From Streptomyces toxytricini (lineage in GTDB: Bacteria; Actinomycetota; Actinomycetes; Streptomycetales; Streptomycetaceae), in assembly GCF_014649915.1 (NCBI RefSeq), contig NZ_BMTY01000027.1:1-64000 (forward strand): DNA of 64,000 nt. The letters are read 5' to 3'. A program made the position numbers and the translations under genes. How positions within the stretch are numbered: the stretch's first letter is position 1; each line of letters opens with the position of its first letter. Shown here piece by piece: positions 24,867 through 32,983 of this stretch. The notes beneath the pieces are model-generated. The model had not been told where the DNA came from, did no database searches, and saw nothing but the letters and a program-made list of their open reading frames with translations.

Positions 24867-25226
24867 ATGAACCGCCGGACCGCCTCCCTCCTCACCGCCG
24901 CCGCCCTGGCCGCCGCAGTGCTCGGCGCCGGGGCACCCTCCGCGAGCGCCGCGCCCGGCGGGTGCACGTACACCTCGGCGAGCCACCGGCCGGTCCTGAA
25001 GAAGGGCAGTACGGGGGCGTCCGTGAAACAGGCGCAGTGCCTCTCCAACATCTGGGGCGGAGTGCCGAAACTGACCGTCGACGGCATCTTCGGCAACAAG
25101 ACCCTCGACAAGATCAAGTGGATCCAGGGCTGCCACGGCCTCCCGCGGGACGGCGTCATCGGCGCCAAGACCTGGGCCGTCCTCTACGACCCGGTCCCCG
25201 ACTGCTACGACCCCTACCCGCGCTGA
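24867..25226 (+). CDS. Secreted peptidoglycan-binding-domain protein
   Basis: 119 residues. Residues 1-28 are a signal peptide with the cut probably after SASAAP. The rest is a single PG_binding_1-like three-helix domain: RPVLKKGSTGASVKQAQCLSN, then LTVDGIFGNKTLDKIKWIQGCHGLPRDGVIGAKTWAVL, which contains the family's G-x-DG-x-FG-x-x-T pattern twice. Three or four cysteines (C33, two in the domain, one near the C-terminus) suggest disulphides, expected outside the cell. AGAGGAACC precedes the ATG. It has no catalytic domain, so it may bind cell wall or act as a small extracellular factor. It has its own promoter. Confidence 0.88.
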   Translation: MNRRTASLLTAAALAAAVLGAGAPSASAAPGGCTYTSASHRPVLKKGSTGASVKQAQCLSNIWGGVPKLTVDGIFGNKTLDKIKWIQGCHGLPRDGVIGAKTWAVLYDPVPDCYDPYPR

Positions 25227-25321
25227 CCCGGTCCGCGCCGGTCCGCGGGGCGCGCGGGAGATCGGGTGAACGGAGCGGCATCCCCCGATTGGCCCGCGGG
25301 ACGGCGTGGAACCCGTTCCGT

Positions 25322-25558
25322 ATGACCGAGAGCACCAGCCCCCACATCTCCGCCCCGCGCATCGTCGTGCTCGGGGTGCAGCCGGGCGACCCGCCGTTCC
25401 GCATCGTCGAGGTCGACGGCGAGGTGGTCGGCACGGCCACCTCCATGACCGACGTCCTCCTGACCGCCGCGTCCGCCGGCCTGACCATCCACGACCTGGA
25501 CGACCCGGAAGCGGTCCGCTGGGTGGGCGGCGGAAAGTACACCTGGACGCTCCACTAG
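25322..25558 (+). CDS. Small conserved-looking hypothetical protein
   Basis: 78 residues with a simple beta-beta-beta-alpha pattern: ISAPRIVVLGVQPGD, FRIVEVDGEVVGTATSMTDVLLTAASAGL, then RWVGGGKYTWTLH. No ribosome site is obvious before the ATG at 25322, though GGAA lies ~12 bases upstream. Composition is protein-like and codon third positions follow the gene pattern, so I take it as real. The fold looks like a small cytosolic binding module; function unknown. It ends at a strong hairpin facing the next, convergent gene. Confidence 0.65.
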   Translation: MTESTSPHISAPRIVVLGVQPGDPPFRIVEVDGEVVGTATSMTDVLLTAASAGLTIHDLDDPEAVRWVGGGKYTWTLH

Positions 25559-25560
25559 CC

Positions 25561-25613
25561 ACCGCCCGGCCCGGCCCCCGGGCCGTGCCGTGCAGGGCCC
25601 GGGGGTGGGCGGT
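25561..25613. terminator. Bidirectional terminator between convergent small genes
   Basis: Outer arms ACCGCCC (25561-25567) and GGGCGGT (25607-25613) enclose an inner 10-bp stem CCCCCGGGCC (25575-25584) with its complement at 25596-25605 and a 10-nt loop. It starts just after one stop and touches the stop of the opposite gene. Confidence 0.65.
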
Positions 25614-25906
25614 CAGCCCGCCGGGGCCGCCCCGCGGGGCGGCGGCTCCGTGCGCTGCCGGTCGCCGATCAGGGCGGCGGCCTCCTGTCGCAGGCTCTCG
25701 CGCCGGTGCGGGACGGCGGCCCTGCGGGCCTCGTCCTGCAGCGCGAGACCGGCGCGCAGCAGGGTCGGGCCGGGAACCGGCACCCGCTGACCGGGCCGCT
25801 CCGTGTACGGGCGCAGTTCCAGGGCCGCTTCCCGCGCCTCCGCCGAGGCCCCGCGCCGCAGCGACAGGAAGGCCCGGCTCAGCCAGTTCGCTTCGATCTT
25901 CACCAT
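25613..25906 (-). CDS. Small hypothetical protein
   Basis: 97 residues from the ATG at 25906, with AGGA nine bases upstream. The first 80 residues read as helices (WLSRAFLSLRRGASAEAREAALELR, TLLRAGLALQDEARRAAVPHRRESLRQEAAALIGDR), the rest is a Pro/Arg-rich tail. No motif that I recognise. The AEAREAALELRPYT stretch resembles small actinobacterial regulators of unknown role, but this is weak. It is divergent from the MFS transporter gene. Confidence 0.55.
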   Translation of the reverse strand: MVKIEANWLSRAFLSLRRGASAEAREAALELRPYTERPGQRVPVPGPTLLRAGLALQDEARRAAVPHRRESLRQEAAALIGDRQRTEPPPRGAAPAG

Positions 25907-26132
25907 GCGGTCGGTCCTACCGGGCCGTGCGGCGCGGCGCCCGCCCCACACCGGGGATTCGTCACGTCTTCGCCCGTTCGTGTGACAGCGCCGCCCCTGC
26001 CCGCGCGGCGCGTCCGCCGGCGCGGACGCGAGAGGATGACCGGCGGCGGCCGACCCGGTGCGCCTGCGTGAACGCCCGGCCCGCCGCGGGGATGGTTGCG
26101 GCCATGCGCCCCTGCCGCCCCCGCCCCGCGCC

Positions 26133-27374
26133 GTGACGGACGCCCGCCCGGCCGGCGCCCCCGACCCCGAGTCCGCCTCCACGTCCGCCTCCGCCCCCGG
26201 CGGCGGGTGGCGGCCGTGCCTGCTCGCCGGAGCAGTGTTCGCCGTCTGCATGGCCGGCACCACCCTGCCCACCCCGCTCTACGGCCTCTACCAGGAGGAG
26301 TTCGGCTTCGACGAGCTGATCACCACGGTCGTGTTCGCCGTGTACGCCGTCGGCGTCATCGGCGTGCTCCTCCTCGCCGGCAACGCCTCGGACACCGTCG
26401 GCAGGAAGCCCGTCCTGCTCACCGGCCTCGCGCTCGCCGCCGCCAGCGCCGCCTGCTTCCTCTGCGCCACCGCGATGCCCTGGCTGTACGCGGGCCGCCT
26501 CCTGTCCGGGCTGTCCGCCGGCCTGTTCACCGGCGCCGCCACCGCGTACGTCCTGGAACTGGCCCCGCCGGGCGGCTCCTCCCGCGCCACTTTCGTCGCG
26601 ACGGCCGCCAACATGGGCGGCCTCGGCTGCGGCCCGCTGCTCGCCGGCCTGCTCTCCGAGTACGGCCCCTGGCCGCTGCACCTGCCGTTCGCGGTGCACC
26701 TGGTCCTGGTCGCCGCGTCCGCGGGCGTGCTGTGGGCCCTGCCGGAGACCGTACGGGAGCGCAGGCCGCTGTCGGCGGTGCGGCCGCAGCGGCCCGGCGT
26801 GCCGGGGCAGGTCAGGACGGTGTTCGCGCCCGCCGCGACCGCCGCCTTCGTCGGCTTCGCCCTGTTCGGGGTGTTCACGTCCGTCAGCCCCGCCTTCATG
26901 GCCCAGTCCCTCGGCGTCCACGACCGGGCCGTCAGCGGCCTCGTCGTAGCCCTCGCGTTCTTCGCCTCCACCGCAGGGCAGTTGGCCGCCGGCCGGCTCG
27001 GCGTCCGGCGCTCCCTGCCACTCGGCTGCGCCACCCTCCTCGCCGGGCTGGCCCTGCTCGCCGCCGCCCTGTGGCAGGACCTCCTCGCCCTGGTCGTGCT
27101 GAGCGCGCTCGTCGGCGGGGCCGGGCAGGGCCTGTCGTTCCGGGGGGCGCTGTCGGCGGTGGCCGGGGCCTCCCCGCCCGACCGGCGCGCGGCCGTCATC
27201 TCCTCGCTGTTCGTGGTGGCGTACGCCGGCATCTCCGTCCCCGTCGTCGGCGTCGGCGTCATGGCCGGGCCGCTCGGACTGGAGAACGCGGGGCTGGTGT
27301 TCCTCGCCTGCATGGGCGCCCTGGTCGCGGCCGCCGCCGCCTACCTGCTGCGCAGGCCCGTCCGGACGGGGTGA
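26133..27374 (+). CDS. MFS transporter
   Basis: 413 residues from the GTG at 26133; no ribosome site precedes it and a longer form from 26058 is possible, but that extra part has no protein-like features. After a ~25-residue polar start there are twelve hydrophobic helices. The cytoplasmic loop between helices 2 and 3 has the MFS signature as GNASDTVGRKPVLLTGL, and helix 4 has YAGRLLSGLSAGLFTGAA. The middle loop carries PETVRERRPL. It would move a small molecule by proton antiport, most likely efflux; the second half resembles drug exporters. No TetR is adjacent in front. A ten-codon open frame (26104-26136) ends in GTGA over this start and could couple translation. Confidence 0.9.
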   Translation: MTDARPAGAPDPESASTSASAPGGGWRPCLLAGAVFAVCMAGTTLPTPLYGLYQEEFGFDELITTVVFAVYAVGVIGVLLLAGNASDTVGRKPVLLTGLALAAASAACFLCATAMPWLYAGRLLSGLSAGLFTGAATAYVLELAPPGGSSRATFVATAANMGGLGCGPLLAGLLSEYGPWPLHLPFAVHLVLVAASAGVLWALPETVRERRPLSAVRPQRPGVPGQVRTVFAPAATAAFVGFALFGVFTSVSPAFMAQSLGVHDRAVSGLVVALAFFASTAGQLAAGRLGVRRSLPLGCATLLAGLALLAAALWQDLLALVVLSALVGGAGQGLSFRGALSAVAGASPPDRRAAVISSLFVVAYAGISVPVVGVGVMAGPLGLENAGLVFLACMGALVAAAAAYLLRRPVRTG

Positions 27375-27462
27375 GCGCACCGCCCGAAGCGGGCGCAGGG
27401 GGACGGTGGTTCGGGTCCGCCGGCCGGTTCGTACACTCGGTCGTCCGAACCCAGGGGAGACC

Positions 27463-28167
27463 ATGCACACCCGTAGCCTCGCCGGCCTCTGCGCCGCGCT
27501 CACCGCCCTCTTCGTCCTCACGGCGTGCACCGCCGCACCCGACGACGACCGGCCCGCCGCGTCTGGGGCCGCCTCCGCCGCGGCGCCCGCCTCCCCGGGG
27601 CCGCGTGCCGTGCAGGAACCCCTGCCGCAGGACCAGAACCTGCTCGCCTGGACCGGCGACCCGAACGACGCCGGCCACGTCACGGCCCAGACCACGGGCG
27701 GCGTCGGCGGCCGCGTCACCCTCGTCCGGCTCGTCCTCCACGAGCGGATCACCTGGTCCAACATCTGGCTCGGGCTCGCCGGGATCGACCCGCAGGCCGC
27801 ACTCACCGACTGCTACCTCGGCGTGTACGACGCCTCCGGCACCCTGCGCGCCGCCACCGCGGACATCTCGCCGCAGCTGATGACGGACCCGATCGCCAAG
27901 CCGCTGCCGCTCGCGAAGCCGTTCACCGCCGAGCCCGGCACCTACTTCATCGCCCTGCTCCTCAACGGCACCTGGGCCACCAACGGCCTCACCCTCAAGG
28001 CCACCGGCGCCGGCATCTCCGTCAACGCCGGACTCACGCCGCCGAATCTGCGCTACAGCACGATCCTGACCGGCCAGACCTCGCTGCCCGCCAAGGTGGA
28101 CCTGTCGCAGCAGTCCACGAGCACCATCAACACCGGCTGGGGCAGCCAGTGGTACGCCGTCTCCTGA
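27463..28167 (+). CDS. Predicted lipoprotein of unknown function
   Basis: 234 residues. The N-terminal signal ends with VLTACTAA, a good lipobox (Cys about 22), so the protein should be anchored on the outer face of the membrane. A short Ala/Pro/Ser linker follows to ~residue 55. The mature domain (60-234) is beta-rich: VGGRVTLVRLVLHERITWSNIWLGLAGI, DCYLGVYDASGTLRAATADISPQLM, PGTYFIALLLNGTWATNGLTLKATGAG, a jelly-roll-like pattern resembling carbohydrate-binding or phage-tail-like beta sandwiches. AGGGGAGACC precedes the ATG. No catalytic residues stand out. It follows the MFS gene by 88 bases but has its own start region. Confidence 0.85.
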   Translation: MHTRSLAGLCAALTALFVLTACTAAPDDDRPAASGAASAAAPASPGPRAVQEPLPQDQNLLAWTGDPNDAGHVTAQTTGGVGGRVTLVRLVLHERITWSNIWLGLAGIDPQAALTDCYLGVYDASGTLRAATADISPQLMTDPIAKPLPLAKPFTAEPGTYFIALLLNGTWATNGLTLKATGAGISVNAGLTPPNLRYSTILTGQTSLPAKVDLSQQSTSTINTGWGSQWYAVS

Positions 28168-28217
28168 CAGCCGCGGCGTGACCCTCCGACGGGATGCCGT
28201 GAGGGTGTACCGGAAGG

Positions 28218-28235
28218 GTGTACCACCGGTACACT
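28218..28235. promoter_or_regulatory. TetR operator and -10 box in front of a leaderless gene
   Basis: GTGTACC-ACC-GGTACAC (28218-28234) is a palindrome with perfect 7-bp arms; the left half-site is also repeated 13 bp upstream (28205-28211). The right arm overlaps TACACT (28230-28235), a -10 box seven bases before the GTG at 28243, so the transcript probably starts at the start codon. Confidence 0.7.
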
Positions 28236-28242
28236 CCCGGGT

Positions 28243-28779
28243 GTGAGAGCCACCGCCGTCGTGAAGGCCGCCGGCACGGTCCTGGTGTCCGTGCTGCTGA
28301 CGCAACCCCTGTGGGCGCCCGAGTGGGGCAGCGGCGTCCTCGGCGAGGTCGCGGCGCCGGGACTGCCCGGCGCCGTCGCCGCCGTCGCGGTGTTCTTCGG
28401 GCTGGTCGCCCTGTACTGCCGGTCCCTGCAGCGCACCCTGCACCTCGTCCCGCCGCGCGCCCGGGCGGCGGCGCCGCGGTCCGTGTGGTGGATGTTCGCC
28501 ATCCCCTGCAACTTCACCGAGGACTTCTTCATCGTCCGCGCCGTCGCCGTGTCCCTCGCCTCCGACGGCCGCACGGCGCCTGCTGCCGTACGCCGTTGGC
28601 AAGCCGTCGGGTTCGCCTGGTGCGGACTCCAGATCGTCTCGCTCCTGCCCGGCGCCGCCGGCCGCGCCGGCGCCGTCGCGGCCCTGCTGCTGTGGGCCGC
28701 GCACTGGGCGGAGACCGCCCGCCTCAACCGCCGCCTCGCCGCCGGCCGCCCCGCCGCCCTGCAACCCCGTACGCCGTGA
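28243..28779 (+). CDS. Four-helix membrane protein, partner of a TetR regulator
   Basis: 178 residues with hydrophobic segments at about 5-22, 38-60, 118-135 and 140-158. Between them is a conserved-looking WWMFAIPCNFTEDFFIVRAV stretch. No enzyme motif is visible. The GTG at 28243 has no ribosome site but sits seven bases after a -10 box, so translation is probably leaderless. The TetR gene follows within a few bases, and a palindrome overlaps the promoter, so this membrane protein is most likely the TetR target; such pairs often deal with small toxic compounds, but the exported or sensed compound is unknown. Confidence 0.82.
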   Translation: MRATAVVKAAGTVLVSVLLTQPLWAPEWGSGVLGEVAAPGLPGAVAAVAVFFGLVALYCRSLQRTLHLVPPRARAAAPRSVWWMFAIPCNFTEDFFIVRAVAVSLASDGRTAPAAVRRWQAVGFAWCGLQIVSLLPGAAGRAGAVAALLLWAAHWAETARLNRRLAAGRPAALQPRTP

Positions 28780-28787
28780 GGTGCACC

Positions 28788-29360
28788 GTGCCCCTGCCCC
28801 GCTTCGACCGGCTTCCCCCCGAGACGCGGGCCGCCGTCCTCGCCGTCGCCCGCGGCCACTTCGCCCGCGACGGCAAGGACGCGGCGTCCTTCAACCGGAT
28901 CATCGCCGACGCCGGCATCTCCAAGACCTCGGCCTACCACTACTTCGACGGCAAGGACGACCTGTTCGCCGCCGTCGCCGCCGACACCGCCGCCCGCGCC
29001 CTGGCCGCCCTCGGCCCCTGGGAGGACGCCGCCGACGAACGGCGGTTCTGGGAGCAGCTCACCGGCGGCACGGCCCGCCTCTCCGCCCACCTGCGCGACC
29101 ACCCCGACGACCGGGCCGTACTCGCCGCGGCCGGCCGCACCGGAGACGACGGAGGCTGGACCGACCGGGTCGTCGACAACGGCCTGCGCATCGGCCTGAT
29201 CGACCCCCTGGCCGACCGCGAGCTCCTCACGGCCGCGACCCGCGCCCTGCTCGACGCGGCCGACGCGTGGGCGCTGGCCCGCCCGGCGCTCCCCGCCGCC
29301 CGCACCGCCGAAACGCTGCGCACCCTCCTCACCCGCCTGTGGACCGCCCCCCGCCCGTGA
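28788..29360 (+). CDS. TetR/AcrR-family regulator
   Basis: 190 residues. The DNA-binding region covers about 10-55: LPPETRAAVLAVARGHFARDGKDAASFNRIIADAGISKTSAYHYFDGKDDLF, with the typical TetR ending of the recognition helix (S-A-Y-H-Y-F-x-x-K-x-D-L). The rest is the helical ligand-binding part. GAGGTG four bases before the GTG at 28788 decides the start; a GTG four codons upstream overlaps the previous stop and is the alternative. It is cotranscribed with the membrane protein gene and probably binds the palindrome at 28218-28234. Confidence 0.92.
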   Translation: MPLPRFDRLPPETRAAVLAVARGHFARDGKDAASFNRIIADAGISKTSAYHYFDGKDDLFAAVAADTAARALAALGPWEDAADERRFWEQLTGGTARLSAHLRDHPDDRAVLAAAGRTGDDGGWTDRVVDNGLRIGLIDPLADRELLTAATRALLDAADAWALARPALPAARTAETLRTLLTRLWTAPRP

Positions 29361-29372
29361 CCCGCCGCCGGT

Positions 29373-31928
29373 TCAGTGGACGGTCACGAACTTCGCCGTG
29401 CTCGGGACGCCCTGCGCGTCGAGGGCGAACAGCATGTAGGTGCCCGGCAGGACCACGCCCTTGTCGGCCGGCACGGAGACCGTGTGCGAGCCGGCCCCCG
29501 CGGGCGCCGACACCAGCGGCACCCGCCGCTGGTCGTTGTCCGTGGAGTGCGTCGCGGCCGCCGCCCGCATCAGGACGAACGACGCCACCGAGCCTTCCGT
29601 GGCCACCGTGAGCGACGCCCCCGCCGCGACCCGCGCGGGCACCCCGCCGGTGATCGCCGGGCGCGCCTTCGGCGTCCCGTCCGGGTTCAGCAGGTACGGC
29701 GGCGTGAACACCGCCCCGTCGGCGTGGTTCGTCGCGCACTCGCCGCACAGCCCGCCGCCGCCCGAGAAGACCCGCCCGTCGGGCAGCAGGTTCGCCACGC
29801 TGTGGTAGTTGCGCGGGACGGCCATCGACGCCAGCGGCGTGAACTTCCCCGTCGCCGGATCCCACAGCTCGGGCGTCAGCACGGACGTCGCGTCGCTGAA
29901 CGGCACCGGGCGGGCCTGCCCGCCGAACACGGCCACCTTCCCGTCCGGCAGGACCACGCTGTTGCCGAACGCGCGGGCGTGCCCCATGTCGCCGGTGCGG
30001 GCGGCCTCCACGCGGCCGCTGCCGTCGAAGCCGACCGTGTACGCCCGCCGGGTCGCCGGCGCGTTCTCGTACGCGGTGGCCCCGCCCAGCGTCAGCAGCT
30101 TGCCGACGTCGTAGGCGACGGCGTTGCCGTTCATCGCGTCCGGGCTGTCGGCCCGGGTGCCGGCCGGGTTCAGGCTCCCGCCCCCCGCGGTCGAGATCCA
30201 GTTCATCTGACGGCTGGGGCCCAGTTGGAGCACCCGCCCGCCCGACGTGGCGTGCAGCCACATGTGGTTGTCCGCACGGTACGGGCCCGCCGGGTCGGCC
30301 GTCAGCGCCGCCGTCGCGGGGACTCCCGGCAGCCTGCGCCAGGTACGGGTGTCCGGCGACCACACCTCGCCGGCCCTATCGCCGCCGCCCCCGCTCCAGG
30401 AGCCGCCCAGCACGAACGCCTCACCCGTGGACAGCAGCGTCATGGCCTGGTAGCCGCGGGCGATGTTCATGCTGGTGGTCGCCGACCACTCGTCCGTGGC
30501 CGGGTCGTAGATGCTCGCCTTCTCCGCGTTGCTGCCGCCGGTGACCAGGACCCGGCCGTCCGCGAGCATCGCTATGCCCGGACAGAACATGTCGTGGCCG
30601 GTGTTGTCGATGCGCCGCTGGGTGACCCTGCCCGTCCTCAGGTCCAGGATCGCCGTCTGCGTGTAGCCGTTGCTGCCGCCGAAGCGGTCCACCGCGTACG
30701 CCGACCAGGCCAGCAGCTTGTCACCGGGCAGCGCGGCCGTGGCCACCGGGACCAGCGGGAAGCCGGTGATCCGGCCCCAGGAGCCGTGCGCGGCGGGGCT
30801 CGCAGGACCGCTCAGCCGGATCTCCGCCGCCGACGTCCACGGCCCCCGCGCTCCGGCCTCGGTCGTCACGGTCAGGCGCACGAAGCGGGCGCTCGCGGTG
30901 CGGGTGAAGGTGGCCGTCTTGACGGTGTCGTCGTCCCGCCACGTCCCGGAGGCCACCGGCGCGCCGAAGGAGGTGCCGTCGGTGCTGGTGGTGACGGTGT
31001 ACGCGCCGGCCCGGCCGTTGCCGTAGTCCTGCCGCGGCTGGTAGACGAGCGCGGAGACCTCCGCCGTGCGGTGCATGTCGACGGTGATGCTGTGCGGCAG
31101 GGGCGCGGGCGTGCCGGACCACCTGCTGTGCCAGATCGTGGACGCCTCGCCGTCGAGGACGTTGGCCGCGCGGCCGTTCTCCCCGGTGGTCTCCTCGTCG
31201 CTCGCCGCGGCCGTCCACCCGGTCCGCGGCAGGTCGACGGTGGCGGCGGGGGTGCCGGGGTCGCCCAGCAGGTTGATCTCGGCCGCGGACGTCCACGGTC
31301 CGCGGCCGCCCGCCTCGGTCAGCGCCGTCAACCGGACGAAGCGGGCGCCCTGCGGGGCGAAGCCCAGCGTCTTCGCGCTGCCGTCGTCCGCGAGGGTCCC
31401 GGTGGCGACCGGGCTGCCCCAGCTCAGGCCGTCCGTGCTCAGGTTGACGGCGTACTCGCCGATGCGGCCGTTGCCGCCGTCGCTGCGCGGCTGGTAGACG
31501 AGCGCGGAGACCACCGCCGTGCGGTGCATGTCGACCGTGATGCGGTGCGGCAGCGGGGCAGCGGTGCCGGACCACTTGCTGTGCCAGATCGTCGCGGCGC
31601 TGCCGTCGAGGACGTTGGCCGCGCGGCCGTTCTCCCCGGTGGTCTCCTCGTCGCTCGCCGCGGCCGTCCACCCGGCCCGGTCGAGGACGGGCGCCGCCGG
31701 CTCCAGGGCGTTCGCCGGAACCACGGGGTGGTGCGGTGCCTGCATCGCCGTCTGCTGCTCGAACGGAACCGGCGCAGGCCGGGGCGCGGGCGCCCCCGGC
31801 GCCGGACTGGCCACCCCGAACAGGGGCGTCAGGCCCACCAGCAGCGAGCCGAGGGCGAAGGCGATCAGCAGGGAAGACCGGCGCAGCGCGCGCAGCCGGT
31901 CGAGGGCACGGGTGCGTCCGGACGGCAA
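29373..31928 (-). CDS. Galactose-oxidase-like radical copper oxidase with two discoidin domains
   Basis: 851 residues. The start is a TTG (31928) with AGGAGG five bases upstream. Residues 19-45 are a signal peptide or anchor, followed by two tandem F5/8-type (discoidin) domains (about 82-224 and 232-376) and a seven-bladed kelch propeller plus C-terminal DUF1929-type domain. All active-site residues of galactose/glyoxal oxidases are in place: C449 (HDMFC) and Y493 (ARGYQ) for the thioether cofactor, W511 (GGSW) stacking, Y708-H709 (NYH) and H794 (THSTDNDQRR) as copper ligands. It would oxidise a primary alcohol or aldehyde with O2 to give H2O2 outside the cell. Unlike GlxA, no cellulose-synthase-like gene is next to it, and it has two carbohydrate-binding modules instead of one. 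It converges on the TetR gene. Confidence 0.93.
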   Translation of the reverse strand: MPSGRTRALDRLRALRRSSLLIAFALGSLLVGLTPLFGVASPAPGAPAPRPAPVPFEQQTAMQAPHHPVVPANALEPAAPVLDRAGWTAAASDEETTGENGRAANVLDGSAATIWHSKWSGTAAPLPHRITVDMHRTAVVSALVYQPRSDGGNGRIGEYAVNLSTDGLSWGSPVATGTLADDGSAKTLGFAPQGARFVRLTALTEAGGRGPWTSAAEINLLGDPGTPAATVDLPRTGWTAAASDEETTGENGRAANVLDGEASTIWHSRWSGTPAPLPHSITVDMHRTAEVSALVYQPRQDYGNGRAGAYTVTTSTDGTSFGAPVASGTWRDDDTVKTATFTRTASARFVRLTVTTEAGARGPWTSAAEIRLSGPASPAAHGSWGRITGFPLVPVATAALPGDKLLAWSAYAVDRFGGSNGYTQTAILDLRTGRVTQRRIDNTGHDMFCPGIAMLADGRVLVTGGSNAEKASIYDPATDEWSATTSMNIARGYQAMTLLSTGEAFVLGGSWSGGGGDRAGEVWSPDTRTWRRLPGVPATAALTADPAGPYRADNHMWLHATSGGRVLQLGPSRQMNWISTAGGGSLNPAGTRADSPDAMNGNAVAYDVGKLLTLGGATAYENAPATRRAYTVGFDGSGRVEAARTGDMGHARAFGNSVVLPDGKVAVFGGQARPVPFSDATSVLTPELWDPATGKFTPLASMAVPRNYHSVANLLPDGRVFSGGGGLCGECATNHADGAVFTPPYLLNPDGTPKARPAITGGVPARVAAGASLTVATEGSVASFVLMRAAAATHSTDNDQRRVPLVSAPAGAGSHTVSVPADKGVVLPGTYMLFALDAQGVPSTAKFVTVH
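31149..31675. repeat. Exact 74-bp direct repeat marking the duplicated discoidin domain
   Basis: 31149-31222 and 31602-31675 are identical over 74 bp and lie 453 bp (151 codons) apart, in the copper oxidase gene. The surrounding domain copies are strongly similar but diverged, so this block is either very recent or kept identical by gene conversion. Confidence 0.85.
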
Positions 31929-32072
31929 GCAGACCTCCTGGGGCGGACCGGCATACCCTCAGAACATAGGTCAGCCCCACTCCAACGGCGCTCGGAATCA
32001 GGTGGGTTGGCGAGAAAGCGCGCAGCTCGGCCGGGCCGCGCACCCCCCGGGCTCGCGGCCGCCCCTCACACC

Positions 32073-32886
32073 TCAGGAGTCTGCCGGGTCACCTGCGGCA
32101 CGCAGGAACCGCGCGTCCCGGCCGCGTACGCGCTCCCGCGGCCCGGCCGCACGCAGCACCACGTCCAGCACGCGTTCCGGCTCGGCCGCGTAGCAGTGCG
32201 CGAACCACGGCATGTTGGCCTCCACCACCGCCCACGTGCCGTCGGCGAGCCGGCCCACGTCCACGCACACCGCACTCGGGAGCGTGTCCGCCGCCGCGTC
32301 CAGCACCTCCCGGCCGAACGCGCGGGCCCCCGCGTCCAGCGCCTCCGGGTCGAGGCGCCCGTACACGGCGTACCGGCTGCCAGCCGCCACCTCCCCGTCG
32401 AGGACGAACAGCCGGTACTCGGCGGCGAACTCCACGACCGGGCAGACGAGCACGGGCGTCGCGCCGTCGAGGGCCTCGGGCCCCGGCAGCCGGGCCCCGC
32501 CCGTGCCCGAGGCGCCCGTACACCGCCGCCGGCAGCGCCTCGATCTTCGCCGACGGCGGCTTGACGAAGCACGGCCCGGGCAGCGCGCGGGCCTCCGCCA
32601 GCGTCGTCAGCCGGACCCGCCGCCGCAGCAGTGCGTACGGCAGCCCGGTCAGCCATCCGTCCGCCGGCTCCAGCAGCCCGAGGCCCAGCCCTGCGGCGAC
32701 CCGGTCTGCCGCGCGGGGGCCGCCGTACCAGTGCACCGGAGCCCCCGGGGGAGGCGGCTCCGGACGCGCGAGGACGTCGAAGCCGCGCCACGCCGCGGCC
32801 CGGCCGAGGAGCTCGGCGGTCGAGGTGCGGGGCGTCGGCAGGACGAGGGCCGGGCGGAGCCGGGCGGGATCGGTACGGCGGTTCAC
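32073..32886 (-). pseudogene. ATP-grasp-like protein gene with a frameshift
   Basis: GTG start at 32886. The first frame gives PALVLPTPRTSTAELLGRA, PVHWYGGPRAADRVA and PGPCFVKPPSAKIEALPAAVYG, then turns into an Arg/Gly-rich non-protein run. Moving one base at the CCC/GGG run near 32515-32517 continues smoothly with ASGTGGARLPGPEALDG, PVLVCPVVEFAAEYRLFVLDGEV and VCVDVGRLADGTWAVVEANMPW, ending at 32073. The joined ~270 residues have the layout of small ATP-grasp proteins (KPPS substrate/ATP loop, EYRLFVLDG strand, VVEAN metal-binding N). Either the gene is inactivated, or the extra G is a sequencing error in a homopolymer. ATP-grasp enzymes join acids to amines or thiols; its substrate is unknown. 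Neighbours give no hint. Confidence 0.75.
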
Positions 32887-32983
32887 GCAGCCGAGCCTAC
32901 GGACCCGTACACGCCGCCCGCCCGCGGTTTTCGCCCCGCCGCCGGCACCTGCGAGACTGGCACGCACGTGCGAAAGGGGCGTC

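Noticed and set aside
28203..28217. Second full TetR palindrome upstream of 28218
   Set aside because: Only the left half-site is repeated; the right half is missing.
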